Positions 43,777 to 53,354 of a DNA stretch of 64,000 bases are shown here, one piece after another. Below the pieces are notes generated by a model. It was not told where the DNA came from. It saw nothing but the letters and a program-made list of their open reading frames with translations, and searched no databases. Position 1 is the first letter of the stretch; every line of letters starts with the position of its first letter. Position numbers and translations under genes: made by a program. This DNA comes from Kistimonas scapharcae (GTDB lineage: Bacteria; Pseudomonadota; Gammaproteobacteria; Pseudomonadales; Endozoicomonadaceae): contig NZ_BAABFL010000481.1 of the NCBI RefSeq assembly GCF_039540975.1, positions 1 to 64,000 of the forward strand, in the 5' to 3' direction.

Positions 43777-44802
43777 ATGAAAGCCGAAAAACACTTCACC
43801 CTGGCCGAACTGGCAGAGTTTCTCTGTGCGGATATTCAGGGTGATAGCACCATTGTGATCCATCGACTTGCAACGCTTCAGGAGGCGGGCAAGGGTGCGC
43901 TCACCTTTCTCTCCAATCCGGCCTATGAGAAGTTTCTGTCAGATACGGAAGCGTCTGCTGTGCTCTTGAGTCCGGAAATGGCGGAGAAGTATGAAGTTAA
44001 TGCACTGGTCATGAAGAACCCTTACCTGGGGTATGCCCGTGTCTCTCGCCTGTTTGAACCTGAGCCGGTCGAGTATGTTGTTCATCCGACGGCCTGGATT
44101 GATGAAACGGCCGTGGTCAGCCCTGAGGCCAGTATTGGGCCGCAGGTGACGATTGAGGCCGGGGCGTCGGTGGCTGCCGGTGCCCGGATTGGCGCCGGTT
44201 CTGTCATCGGTCGTAACAGTATGATCGGGAAGGATACGCTTCTAAATCCTAACGTTACCATTTGTCACGGTGTTGTTGTGGGTGACCGCTGTATACTGCA
44301 CAGCGGTGCCGTGCTGGGTTCGGATGGCTTTGGTTTTGCCCATGATGGCCAGGGCTGGGTCAAGATTGCACAGCTGGGTGGTGTTGTTGTCGGCGATGAT
44401 GTTGAGATTGGCGCCAATTCAGCCATTGATCGTGGTGCGCTGGCGGATACGGTAATTGGTCATGGTGTGATTATCGATAACCATGTACATGTTGCCCATA
44501 ATGTGGTCATTGGGGATAAGACGGCGATTGCCGGCTGTACGGGTATTTCCGGCAGTACCAAGATCGGTCGCAACTGTATTATTGCGGGCGGTTGTGGCAT
44601 TGCGGGTCATCTGGAAATTGCCGATGGCGTACACCTGGCGGGCATGGCGATGGTCACCAAATCCATCCTGAAGCCCGGACAGTATTCTTCAGGTTCTGTC
44701 GGTTGTATGCCGGTGCGTGAATGGCGCAAGAATACAGTACGCTTCCGCCAGTTGGATGATATGGCCAGACGTCTCAAGGAACTTGAGAAAAAACTGGATT
44801 GA
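43777..44802 (+). CDS. lpxD: UDP-3-O-(3-hydroxyacyl)glucosamine N-acyltransferase
   Basis: Third step of lipid A synthesis; 341 residues. An N-terminal uridine-binding domain (FTLAELAEFLCADIQGD) is followed by hexapeptide repeats forming a left-handed helix, with catalytic His in VHVAHNVVIGDKT and the lipid-binding FGFAHDGQGWVKIAQLG. I use ATG 43777; GTG 43774 is adjacent. Confidence 0.96.
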   Translation: MKAEKHFTLAELAEFLCADIQGDSTIVIHRLATLQEAGKGALTFLSNPAYEKFLSDTEASAVLLSPEMAEKYEVNALVMKNPYLGYARVSRLFEPEPVEYVVHPTAWIDETAVVSPEASIGPQVTIEAGASVAAGARIGAGSVIGRNSMIGKDTLLNPNVTICHGVVVGDRCILHSGAVLGSDGFGFAHDGQGWVKIAQLGGVVVGDDVEIGANSAIDRGALADTVIGHGVIIDNHVHVAHNVVIGDKTAIAGCTGISGSTKIGRNCIIAGGCGIAGHLEIADGVHLAGMAMVTKSILKPGQYSSGSVGCMPVREWRKNTVRFRQLDDMARRLKELEKKLD

Positions 44803-44935
44803 AGTGCATGAAGCCCGATGCCTGGAAAGGTACCGGGTTATTTCCCGGTTCCTTCCCTGATCGGCATCCGTTGCTGGTTGCAAGCCAAACGTTCTGCACG
44901 GTGATTATCGGCTTCTTCGGAGAAATGGTTCGCAC

Positions 44936-45376
44936 ATGATGCGTATAGATGAGATCAAGGCGCTCTTGCCCCAGCGTTACCCCTTTTTGCTGGTTGACAG
45001 GGTTGTCGATATTGACCTGGAAAAGAACACCATCGATTGCTACAAAAATGTCACGGCGAATGAAGAGTTTTTCAATGGCCATTTTCCCGGCCATCCCGTG
45101 ATGCCCGGTGTGCTGATTATTGAGGCCATGGCGCAGGCGGCGGGTCTGTTGGGGTTCACCATGGCGGGTAAGACTGGCGGGGAAAACTCTGTCTATTATT
45201 TTGCAGCGGCCGATAAAGTCCGTTTTCGTCAGCCGGTCGTGCCGGGTGACCGGTTGCAATTGGTTGCCGAATACATGGGATGTAAAAGAGATATCTGGAA
45301 ATTTTCCTGTAAAGCACTGGTTGATGGTAAAATGGCAAGTTCTGCTGTTATTACCTGTGCGAAAAAGGATATCTGA
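44936..45376 (+). CDS. fabZ: 3-hydroxyacyl-[acyl-carrier-protein] dehydratase FabZ
   Basis: Dehydrates 3-hydroxyacyl-ACP in fatty acid elongation; 146 residues, hot-dog fold. Catalytic His in EFFNGHFPGHPVMPGVLIIE with Glu in EAMAQAAG. It shares substrates with the lipid A acyltransferases flanking it. Preceded by a 133-base gap containing an ACCGGG/CCCGGT hairpin without U-run. Confidence 0.97.
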   Translation: MMRIDEIKALLPQRYPFLLVDRVVDIDLEKNTIDCYKNVTANEEFFNGHFPGHPVMPGVLIIEAMAQAAGLLGFTMAGKTGGENSVYYFAAADKVRFRQPVVPGDRLQLVAEYMGCKRDIWKFSCKALVDGKMASSAVITCAKKDI

Positions 45377-45378
45377 AC

Positions 45379-46149
45379 TTGATCGACTCCCGTGCAATTA
45401 TTCACCCGTCCGCGCAGCTGGACCGTGATGTTGAAGTTGGGCCGTTCACCGTTATCGGTCCTGATGTCGAAATCGGGGCTGGTACAAAGATTCACTCCCA
45501 TGCAGTGATCAAGGGCCCGACACGCATCGGCAAAAACAATACGATTTTTCAGTTTGCATCTGTCGGCGAAGATTGCCAGGACAAGAAGTACGCCGGTGAA
45601 CCCACTCGGCTTGAAATCGGTGATAACAACGTCATTCGTGAAGGTTGCACGATTCACCGCGGTACAGTGCAGGATCAAAGCCTGACGAAAATCGGCAGCA
45701 ATAATTTGCTCATGGCTTATGTGCATGTCGCCCATGACTGCATGGTGGGTGATAACTGTATCTTTGCTAACAACACGGCTATTGCCGGTCATGTCACTGT
45801 CGGTGATGGTGTTATTCTCGGTGGTCTGACCACTGTGCACCAGTTCTGCCAGATTGGCGCCTACAGCATGAGTGCTGCCCACAGTGCCATTTTCAAAGAT
45901 GTTCCCGCCTTTATCATGGTCAGTGGTAATCCGGCTGAAGCCCATGGTATGAACTTCGAGGGTATGCGACGTCGGGGTTGGAGTGATGAGGTCATCCGCA
46001 GCCTGCGTCAGGCTTATAAGGTGATTTACCGTCAGGGATTGAAAACCTCCCAGGCGGTTGAAGTCCTTCAGGGTATGGCGGCGGAAACCCGCCAGGTGCA
46101 ACTGCTGGTGGAATCGTTGCAGTCATCCACCCGGGGGATTACCCGCTAA
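45379..46149 (+). CDS. lpxA: UDP-N-acetylglucosamine acyltransferase
   Basis: First step of lipid A synthesis; 256 residues of hexapeptide repeats. Catalytic His in VHVAHDCMVGDNC. The start is TTG at 45379: it gives MIDSRAIIHPSAQLD, matching the conserved Met-Ile-Asp opening, and AAGGA lies ten bases upstream. It follows fabZ by two bases. A TTG start may hold LpxA synthesis low. Confidence 0.95.
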   Translation: MIDSRAIIHPSAQLDRDVEVGPFTVIGPDVEIGAGTKIHSHAVIKGPTRIGKNNTIFQFASVGEDCQDKKYAGEPTRLEIGDNNVIREGCTIHRGTVQDQSLTKIGSNNLLMAYVHVAHDCMVGDNCIFANNTAIAGHVTVGDGVILGGLTTVHQFCQIGAYSMSAAHSAIFKDVPAFIMVSGNPAEAHGMNFEGMRRRGWSDEVIRSLRQAYKVIYRQGLKTSQAVEVLQGMAAETRQVQLLVESLQSSTRGITR

Positions 46150-46177
46150 GGTTCTCTGACCTGCAGGGATATTCTGG

Positions 46178-47347
46178 ATGACAAAACCCGTTACGATTGC
46201 CATTGTTGCCGGCGAAGCTTCCGGCGATATTTTGGGGGCTGGTCTGGTTAGCGCCCTCAAACAACGCATGCCGCATGCTCGATTTGTGGGTATTGGTGGG
46301 CCTGATATGCTGGCGGAAGGCTTTGAAAGCCTGTTTCCTATGGAGCGCCTGTCAGTCATGGGACTGGTGGAAGTGCTTGGCCGCCTGAAGGAATTGCTAC
46401 ATATTCGCAAGACGCTGGTTGAATATTTCTGTGCCGAGAAGCCGGATGTGTTCATCGGTATTGATGCACCTGATTTTAATCTCCCGCTTGAACAGAAACT
46501 TCATGATGCCGGTATTGCGACGGTGCATTATGTGAGTCCTTCTGTCTGGGCCTGGCGGCAGAAACGTGTGCTGAATATCAAGCAGTCGACAGACCATATG
46601 CTCACACTGTTGCCGTTTGAAGCGCGTTTCTATGAAGAACATGCGATTCCTGTCACGTTTGTTGGCCATCCGTTAGCCGACAAGATACCGCTGGACATTG
46701 ATGTGGCCGGCGCGCGGGACGCGTTGGGTTATCGCGCTGAGGATCAGGTTGTTGCATTGATGCCAGGCAGTCGTGGTGGTGAGGTTAAACGACTCGGACC
46801 ACTGTTTCTCCAGGCTGCACAGCGCATGTTGCAACAGCAGCCGCAGTTAAAGTTCGTTATTCCCTGCGCCAATGCTCAGCGGCGCGAGCAGCTGGAACAG
46901 TATCTGGCCGAAATGTCAGACATGCCGGTCAAACTGTTGGATGGGCAGTCGCATCAGGCTATGGCGGCGGCAGACGCTATCTTGATTGCTTCCGGTACGG
47001 CGACACTGGAGGCGATGCTGCATAAGAAACCGATGGTGGTGAGCTATCGCGTAGCTTGGCTGACATACCAGATCTTGCGACGTATGGTGAAGTCTGAATG
47101 GGTATCCTTGCCCAACCTGCTGGCAGGTAAAGCATTGGTGCCTGAAATCCTTCAGGATGAAGCAACACCTGAGCGCCTTGCCCAGGAAACCCTGGATGCC
47201 ATGGAAAACAATGCGCGTCACCGTGAACAGGCTGACCAATACATGGCGATACATCAAACGCTGCGCCGCAATGCCAGTGAGCAGGCGGCAGAGGCTGTCA
47301 TGGGTTTGTTAAAGAAACAGGGAGGCATTGTCTGTGCAACAGAGTGA
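46178..47347 (+). CDS. lpxB: Lipid-A-disaccharide synthase
   Basis: GT19 glycosyltransferase of 389 residues joining lipid X and UDP-diacylglucosamine at the inner membrane. Signatures: VAGEASGDILGAGL, IGIDAPDFNLPLE, YVSPSVWAWRQKR, LMPGSRGGEVKR and IASGTATLEAMLHKKPMVV. It overlaps rnhB by 14 bases. Confidence 0.96.
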   Translation: MTKPVTIAIVAGEASGDILGAGLVSALKQRMPHARFVGIGGPDMLAEGFESLFPMERLSVMGLVEVLGRLKELLHIRKTLVEYFCAEKPDVFIGIDAPDFNLPLEQKLHDAGIATVHYVSPSVWAWRQKRVLNIKQSTDHMLTLLPFEARFYEEHAIPVTFVGHPLADKIPLDIDVAGARDALGYRAEDQVVALMPGSRGGEVKRLGPLFLQAAQRMLQQQPQLKFVIPCANAQRREQLEQYLAEMSDMPVKLLDGQSHQAMAAADAILIASGTATLEAMLHKKPMVVSYRVAWLTYQILRRMVKSEWVSLPNLLAGKALVPEILQDEATPERLAQETLDAMENNARHREQADQYMAIHQTLRRNASEQAAEAVMGLLKKQGGIVCATE

Positions 47348-47948
47348 ACTGTCTTTTTTTGTTTCCGATGATGAAGCTGTTGTGGCCGGTGTCGATGAGG
47401 TTGGTCGTGGTCCGCTTTGTGGTCCTGTGGTGACCGCTGCCGTGATATTGGATCCTTCACGCCCTATAGAAGGTTTGAACGACTCCAAAAAACTCTCGGA
47501 AAGTCGACGTGAAGCGTTGTTCGATATTATCAAGGAACGGGCGTTAGCCTGGTCGCTAGGGCGGGCAGAGGTTGATGAGATTGATCAGCTGAACATCCTG
47601 CATGCCACTATGCTGGCCATGCAGCGGGCTGTTGCCGGATTGTCTGTAAAACCATCCCTTGCACTGATAGACGGCAATCGTTGCCCGAAATTGCCCTGTG
47701 CTGCGGAGTCTGTGGTCAAAGGCGATAGTCGAGTGCCGGAGATCGCTGCGGCTTCCATTCTGGCTAAGGTAACCCGCGACAGGGAAATGCTGGAGATGGA
47801 TCGACAGTATCCAGGCTACGGCATTGCCAAGCACAAGGGCTATCCGACTAAAGAGCATCTTGAAGCCCTGGCAAAACTGGGTGTGACGCCACACCACCGC
47901 CGCTCCTTTAAACCGGTGCGTGAACTGGTGGAAAATCTGCCTGCGTGA
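47334..47948 (+). CDS. rnhB: Ribonuclease HII
   Basis: Cleaves RNA in RNA-DNA hybrids and excises misincorporated ribonucleotides; 204 residues. Acidic metal-binding residues lie in VAGVDEVGRGPLCGPVV (DEVG signature) and IDGNRCP, with AAASILAKVTRD further on. GTG 47334 is preferred, with AGGGAGG eight bases upstream; TTG 47328 is an alternative. Both starts lie within the end of lpxB. Confidence 0.94.
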   Translation: MQQSELSFFVSDDEAVVAGVDEVGRGPLCGPVVTAAVILDPSRPIEGLNDSKKLSESRREALFDIIKERALAWSLGRAEVDEIDQLNILHATMLAMQRAVAGLSVKPSLALIDGNRCPKLPCAAESVVKGDSRVPEIAAASILAKVTRDREMLEMDRQYPGYGIAKHKGYPTKEHLEALAKLGVTPHHRRSFKPVRELVENLPA

Positions 47949-48041
47949 TGCTTCCTTTCATCAGTCGACGGCGGTGTCATTCACCCCGGTCGGCTGATAG
48001 ACTAACCTGATTCTGTTCTTCATCCCCCGGGCCTGTGTTTC

Positions 48042-51000
48042 ATGACAACCCAGTTTGTTCATCTTCGTCTGCACTCTGAATTTTCCCTGGTTGATGGCCT
48101 TATCCGGATTAAATCCCTGATTGGTGCCGTGGCTGATCGAGGCATGGCGGCTGTAGCGGTGACGGATCAGTCCAACATGTGCTCGCTGGTTCGCTTCTAT
48201 CAGTCAGCCCAGGGTACTGGCATCAAACCAATTTGTGGCTGTGATGTCTGGCTGGAAAACAGTGATCCCACGGAACCACCCACCCATCTTATCCTGCTAT
48301 GTATGAATGAGCAGGGCTACCGTAACCTGATGGAGCTGGTAGCGATGAGCTTCCAGACCAACCAGCATCAGGGTAAGGCGCTGGTCAAACGACAGTGGGT
48401 CTTTGAGAAATCTGAGGGATTGATTGCGCTTTCCGGAGCGAGTCAGGGTGAGATTGGACAGAAGCTGCTGGCAGGGCATCCTGATGACGCTGAAAACCTG
48501 CTTAAAGAATGGCAGGCGGCTTTTGGTGATCGCTTTTATCTTGAATTGCAGCGCACAGGGCGTCCCGGCGATGAGAGTTACCTGCATGCGGCGGTTGAGC
48601 TGGCCTCCCATTGCCAGTGCGCGGTAGTGGCTACCAATGATGTAATGTTTATGGATCGGGACGATTTCGATGCCCACGAAGCCCGGTTCTGCATTGGTGA
48701 GAGTCGGGTGCTGGATGATCCTCGGCGTCCCCGCCCATACAGCGAAGAACAGTATTTCAAAACACCAGAAGAAATGATTGAGCTCTTTTCCGATATTCCC
48801 GAAGCTATTGCGAATACGGTTGAGATTGCCAAACGCTGCAGCGTTCATGTGCCTCTGGGAACTTACCATCTTCCGGAATACCCCATCCCGGAAGGGAAGA
48901 CCATGGATGAGTTTTTCCGGGAATTCTCCGCCCAGGGCCTGGAAGAACGGCTGGAGATTATTCTCGACAAGAATGATCCGGAGTATGAAGCCAAACGGAA
49001 GGTTTACTACGATCGCCTGAATTTCGAGCTGGACATTATCCTGCAGATGGGGTTCCCCGGTTATTTCCTGATCGTTATGGACTTTATCCAGTGGTCCAAG
49101 AATAACGGGATTCCGGTAGGGCCTGGGCGGGGTTCCGGTGCCGGCTCGCTGGTGGCCTATGCTCAGAAAATCACCGATCTTGATCCGCTCGAATACGACC
49201 TGCTGTTCGAACGATTTCTGAATCCTGAACGGGTTTCCATGCCTGACTTTGACGTCGACTTCTGCATGGATAACCGCGACAAGGTCATTGACTATGTGTC
49301 ACGGACTTACGGTCGTGATGCGGTCTCCCAGATCATTACCTTCGGTACCATGGCGGCCAAGGCGGTGGTCAAGGATGTCGCCCGGGTGCAGGGCAAGTCC
49401 TATGGCATGGCTGATCGCCTGTCCAAGCTGATTCCCTTTGAAGTCGGCATGACGCTAAAAAAAGCGTATGACCAGGAAGAAGGGCTGCGGGAATTCCTTG
49501 AACATGATGAGGATGCCCAGGAAGTCTGGGAAATGGCGCTCAAGCTCGAAGGCATTACCCGAAATGTGGGTAAGCATGCCGGTGGTGTTGTTATTGCGCC
49601 AACCAAGCTGACAGACTTTTCCCCGCTGTATTGTGATGAAAGCGGCCATGGTCTGGTTACACAGTACGACAAGAATGATGTTGAAACAGCCGGATTGGTT
49701 AAATTCGACTTTCTTGGGTTGCGGACGCTGACGATCGTTGACTGGGCGCTGAAAATGATCAATCCGCGCCTGGAGAAGCAGGGGCAGCCTCCCGTCGATA
49801 TCATGCAGATCGACCTGGAAGATAATGCCTCATACACCCTGTTGAAGAAGGCAGAAACGACGGCAGTCTTCCAGCTTGAATCGAGGGGTATGAAAGACCT
49901 CATCAAACGCCTTCAGCCAGACTGCTTCGAAGATATCATCGCTTTGGTTGCACTATTCCGCCCCGGACCCTTGCAGTCCGGCATGGTGGACAACTTCATT
50001 AACCGAAAGCATGGTCGTGAAGAGTTGTCCTACCCGGATGCCCAGTATCAGCACGAATGGCTCAAGCCGATCCTGCAACCGACCTACGGCATTATCCTCT
50101 ACCAGGAACAGGTCATGCAGATTGCCCAGGAGCTGGCAGGCTATACCCTGGGTGGTGCGGATATGCTGCGCCGGGCCATGGGTAAGAAAAAACCGGAGGA
50201 GATGGCCAAGCAGCGCTCTGTGTTTGAAGAGGGCGCCAAGGGCAAGGGTGTCGATCCCGAGCTGGCCATGAAGATATTCGACCTGGTGGAAAAGTTTGCC
50301 GGTTATGGCTTTAACAAGTCGCACTCTGCCGCCTATGCGCTGGTTTCTTACCAGACCCTCTGGTTAAAAACCCATTACCCTGCGGAATTCATGGCGGCGG
50401 TAATGTCGTCGGATATGCAGAATACCGACAAAGTGGTCACCTTCATTGAAGAGTGCAGGAATATGGACCTAAATGTCCTGCCGCCTAATGTGAACAGCGG
50501 TAGCTACATGTTTGGTGTTAACGACGACGGTCATATTGTTTACGGGCTTGGTGCCATCAAAGGTGTTGGTGAGGGTCCGATTGCGGCCATCGTGGAAGCA
50601 AGAAAGCAGGGTGGGCCGTTTAAAGATATTTTTGATTTCTGTCAGCGTATCGATAGCAAGAAAGTCAACAAGCGTTGTCTTGAAGCGTTAATCCGTTCAG
50701 GTGCGCTGGATATGCAAGGGCCGTATCCTGGCAAGAAAAAACAGCTCAATCTCAATCGGGCAGTCTTGGATGCGAGCATGGAAGAAGCAGTTAAGGCTGC
50801 TGAACAGTCAGCCCGGAGTCTCGACAGTGGTCTCGGTGATTTGTTCGGTGGGTTGGTGCCGGAAGAAGATACTGACGCTTATGGTAACTATGGTCGCGTC
50901 AGAGAGTGGGCCGACAAAGAACGCTTGCGCGGTGAAAAGGATACCCTGGGCTTGTACCTGACGGGCCATCCGATTGATGAATATGAGAAAGAAATACGAC

Positions 51001-51548
51001 ACTTTGTTCGTAACCGGGTTGTGGATCTTCAGCCCGGCAGGGATAAGGTGAATATTGCCGGTCTTATCGTTGCGCTGCGTGTCATGAAGAACAAGCGCGG
51101 CGATAAGATGGGCTTTATTACCTTGGATGATCGTAGTGGGCGGATTGAAGTCTCGGTCTTTGCCGATACTTTCAACAAGTTCCAACATTTGCTGACCAAA
51201 GACACGCTCATAGTTGTCGAGGCTGAGGTCAGTTTTGATGATTACTCGGGGGCGTTGAAAGCGGTCGCGAGAAACGTGCTCAGCCTTGTAGATGCGCGAT
51301 CGCACTATGCTAATGAGCTAGAGATTGTGCTGGATTATGCCAGCTGCACTACCGGCTTCGAGCGTCGTCTTCAGCAGTTGTTTAGTGATCATTCCGGTCA
51401 GACGCCGATTAGTGTGCAGTATGAAGGTTCTGATGCACGGGCTAGAGTGCGGCTGGGTGATCAGTGGCAGGTGAGTCCCAGTGATGAACTGGTGCAAATG
51501 CTGAAAGATCAATTCGGCAAGGATCAGGTCAGCGTCATTTATAACTAA
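48042..51548 (+). CDS. dnaE: DNA polymerase III alpha subunit
   Basis: Replicative polymerase, 1168 residues, close to the E. coli length of 1160. The N-terminal PHP domain begins FVHLRLHSEFSLVDGLIRIK. Catalytic Asp residues lie in RVSMPDFDVDFCMDNRD, with the palm motif GPGRGSGAGSLVAYA. A helix-hairpin-helix (GLGAIKGVGEGPIAAI) and an OB domain (VNIAGLIVALRVMKNKRG DKMGF) follow near the C-terminus. Normally accA comes next; here a terminator and an unrelated convergent gene do. Confidence 0.97.
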   Translation: MTTQFVHLRLHSEFSLVDGLIRIKSLIGAVADRGMAAVAVTDQSNMCSLVRFYQSAQGTGIKPICGCDVWLENSDPTEPPTHLILLCMNEQGYRNLMELVAMSFQTNQHQGKALVKRQWVFEKSEGLIALSGASQGEIGQKLLAGHPDDAENLLKEWQAAFGDRFYLELQRTGRPGDESYLHAAVELASHCQCAVVATNDVMFMDRDDFDAHEARFCIGESRVLDDPRRPRPYSEEQYFKTPEEMIELFSDIPEAIANTVEIAKRCSVHVPLGTYHLPEYPIPEGKTMDEFFREFSAQGLEERLEIILDKNDPEYEAKRKVYYDRLNFELDIILQMGFPGYFLIVMDFIQWSKNNGIPVGPGRGSGAGSLVAYAQKITDLDPLEYDLLFERFLNPERVSMPDFDVDFCMDNRDKVIDYVSRTYGRDAVSQIITFGTMAAKAVVKDVARVQGKSYGMADRLSKLIPFEVGMTLKKAYDQEEGLREFLEHDEDAQEVWEMALKLEGITRNVGKHAGGVVIAPTKLTDFSPLYCDESGHGLVTQYDKNDVETAGLVKFDFLGLRTLTIVDWALKMINPRLEKQGQPPVDIMQIDLEDNASYTLLKKAETTAVFQLESRGMKDLIKRLQPDCFEDIIALVALFRPGPLQSGMVDNFINRKHGREELSYPDAQYQHEWLKPILQPTYGIILYQEQVMQIAQELAGYTLGGADMLRRAMGKKKPEEMAKQRSVFEEGAKGKGVDPELAMKIFDLVEKFAGYGFNKSHSAAYALVSYQTLWLKTHYPAEFMAAVMSSDMQNTDKVVTFIEECRNMDLNVLPPNVNSGSYMFGVNDDGHIVYGLGAIKGVGEGPIAAIVEARKQGGPFKDIFDFCQRIDSKKVNKRCLEALIRSGALDMQGPYPGKKKQLNLNRAVLDASMEEAVKAAEQSARSLDSGLGDLFGGLVPEEDTDAYGNYGRVREWADKERLRGEKDTLGLYLTGHPIDEYEKEIRHFVRNRVVDLQPGRDKVNIAGLIVALRVMKNKRGDKMGFITLDDRSGRIEVSVFADTFNKFQHLLTKDTLIVVEAEVSFDDYSGALKAVARNVLSLVDARSHYANELEIVLDYASCTTGFERRLQQLFSDHSGQTPISVQYEGSDARARVRLGDQWQVSPSDELVQMLKDQFGKDQVSVIYN

Positions 51549-51593
51549 TAAAACTCCGGGCAATGTAGTCAGCATTGCCCGGAGTTTTATTAG
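51545..51593. terminator. Perfect 21-bp bidirectional terminator
   Basis: The arms 51545-51565 (CTAATAAAACTCCGGGCAAT plus G) and 51573-51593 are exact reverse complements around TAGTCAG. The dnaE stop (51546-51548) and the stop of the convergent lipoprotein gene (51590-51592) both lie inside the stem. The terminal TTTTATTAG works as a U-rich tail in either direction. Confidence 0.9.
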
Positions 51594-52411
51594 TTTCCCT
51601 GTTGGTTCAGAAGAATATCCAGGTGCTGGTCAGCGATTTTTTGGTAGCTGGTGCCGGAAAATTCCCGCGAAACCTTCCTGAATGCTGCCAGTGTCTGCTC
51701 GCGTTTTTCGGCATTCTGGGGTTGGCTGTTGTAGATAAGGGCAATCTGAAGCAGGGCGTCTGCTCTGAGCGATGTGGGCATGCCCCGTTCCCGGTAAACC
51801 AGCGTGTACAACTCAATCACCTCTGGGGTTCTGTTTTTGACAACCGCTCGCTTTGACAGTGAATTCATGGCTTGATCCAGCTTCGCGTAGCGTGGATCCG
51901 GAACCCGTTTAATTTGCTCCCAATCTGCCAGTTTTTCGTCAGGGGTGAATTTCACCGGGTTATCAATAAGGTGTTCCACTTCAATGATTTTTGCCCGCGC
52001 ATAATCCGCAGCCCGGGTTTCCGGAAATTCATTCACAATGCGGTAAAGATAATTGAGGGAAAGCGGGTAATTACGTTCCCGGTTATAACTGCTTTTGTAA
52101 ATGAGGGCGATCTGATAAAGAGCGATGGCTTTTATTTGGTTGCTGAAGCCAATGTGCGTGTAACCATTGAGATAGGTTTTCTCTGCCTCGGCGGACTGGC
52201 CATTAATAATGGCGTCAACGGAATAGGTAAACAGGTCCCCCTCTTCATCAACGATGGCCTGGGCAACCTTTAATCGCTGGTCTTCATGACGTGCCAGTTC
52301 CCGGGTGCCGACATTGGCAACAAAGAGCGGCGTGCTGGGAGCGCATCCGGGCAGGCTGGTAACAGTGAGTAGGACTAAAACTAGGCCAGACAGGATTCTC
52401 CCGTGACGCAT
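51590..52411 (-). CDS. Predicted lipoprotein with helical (TPR-like) repeats
   Basis: A 273-residue protein with a lipoprotein signal: after the start Met the hydrophobic run ends in LTVTSLPGC, a lipobox with Cys about 23. The mature part is helical with pairs such as QIKAIALYQIALIYKSSYN and LRADALLQIALIYNSQPQN, the pattern of TPR/Sel1-type repeats, and a C-terminal SGTSYQKIADQHLDILL. It superficially resembles BamD and other envelope scaffolds but I do not recognise a known family. ATG 52411 has GGAG eight bases upstream; GTG 52420 is also open. Confidence 0.75.
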   Translation of the reverse strand: MRHGRILSGLVLVLLTVTSLPGCAPSTPLFVANVGTRELARHEDQRLKVAQAIVDEEGDLFTYSVDAIINGQSAEAEKTYLNGYTHIGFSNQIKAIALYQIALIYKSSYNRERNYPLSLNYLYRIVNEFPETRAADYARAKIIEVEHLIDNPVKFTPDEKLADWEQIKRVPDPRYAKLDQAMNSLSKRAVVKNRTPEVIELYTLVYRERGMPTSLRADALLQIALIYNSQPQNAEKREQTLAAFRKVSREFSGTSYQKIADQHLDILLNQQGN

Positions 52412-52882
52412 TTTCGACACTCCATAACCATTGTCTTATTGTTGTTGTGCGGTTTTCTGCGTCGAAAGCATACCATGAAACGCCTGGTGATAAATCCCGC
52501 AGCAAAAAGGGTGACAGAAAAACGACACTGCGTTTATAGCCTTAATGAATGGATTCTCTTTTATAGCCATTCATGATTGCTTGTCAGTTAAAGGAATTAA
52601 GTTGTCGTACATCTAGTAAAAAGCGGTTTAAACGCTGGGTAGTGGCAGGGCTACTATTTCTATGACGGCAATGGTTTTTACCCGTGTTTTTTTAAAGGTA
52701 ATGAATCAGGCTGTTAACCGGTCTGGCCGGTTGGTAAGAACGTCATGCTGCAGTCGATACTCTTTTCTTGTTTGAGCTACCGGGGGGTAGTGGGGGATGA
52801 GAACAGGGATCACAGAAAACCTCGATGCGCAGTGATGTCATTGAGGTGCAGTATTCTGCTGGGTCTTGATGGAAGTACAGGC
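52412..52882. other. Intergenic region before the PilZ gene
   Basis: This 471-base gap holds a hairpin with arms ATGAATGG (52545-52552) and CCATTCAT (52567-52574). The frame of the PilZ gene is open from 52745 but without recognisable protein sequence. I see no other gene, RNA or repeat. Confidence 0.4.
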
Positions 52883-53245
52883 ATGGCAAGGAAGGCTATC
52901 AGTGAGAATAGTCACCGGATATGCAGTGAGCGTCTAGCCGAGTATCTGGTGGTGTATAACCGCTGTAATGACATGCAGATCGGGTATATCGGCAATATCA
53001 GCCGTAATGGCCTGATGCTGATTACGCCCTGGATGATGGAGCTGGGTGGCGTGTATTCCATGCGTATTCAGCTGCCGGAACCACTGGGAGGGTATACGGT
53101 CATCGACTTTGATGCCCGTTGTCAGTGGTGTCACAGGGATATCACTCCGGATTGTTATGATTCCGGTTACACGATCATTGAGCGTAGTGAAGGCTTTGAG
53201 CAGTTGGTCAAGGCATTGCAGTTCTACTTCTCCTTTCAAACCTGA
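52883..53245 (+). CDS. PilZ domain protein
   Basis: A 120-residue single-domain protein of the PilZ class, which often binds cyclic di-GMP. It shows IGNISRNGLMLITP, matching the (D/N)xSxxG half of the binding motif, and a basic RICSERLAEYLVVYNR segment in place of the usual RxxxR; that part is imperfect, so c-di-GMP binding is uncertain. ATG 52883 (with GGAAG upstream) is chosen over the longer frame from 52745. Its stop lies in a terminator stem. Confidence 0.75.
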   Translation: MARKAISENSHRICSERLAEYLVVYNRCNDMQIGYIGNISRNGLMLITPWMMELGGVYSMRIQLPEPLGGYTVIDFDARCQWCHRDITPDCYDSGYTIIERSEGFEQLVKALQFYFSFQT

Positions 53246-53273
53246 TGCAGGCAGTCTCGCATCAGGTTTTTTT
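53239..53273 (+). terminator. Terminator after the PilZ gene
   Basis: AACCTGATGC (53239-53248) pairs with GCATCAGGTT (53259-53268), then a run of seven T in total. The PilZ stop codon is within the left arm. Confidence 0.9.
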
Positions 53274-53354
53274 CCTCTTTCCCTTAAAGTGACTAACGAG
53301 TGGGCACGTCAGCTGTTACTCTGTGAGCAGTTCTAGACTCAAAGGGAAGTTTCG

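Noticed and set aside
44803..44935. Terminator between lpxD and fabZ
   Set aside because: The ACCGGG/CCCGGT hairpin lacks a U-run, and the genes normally form one unit.
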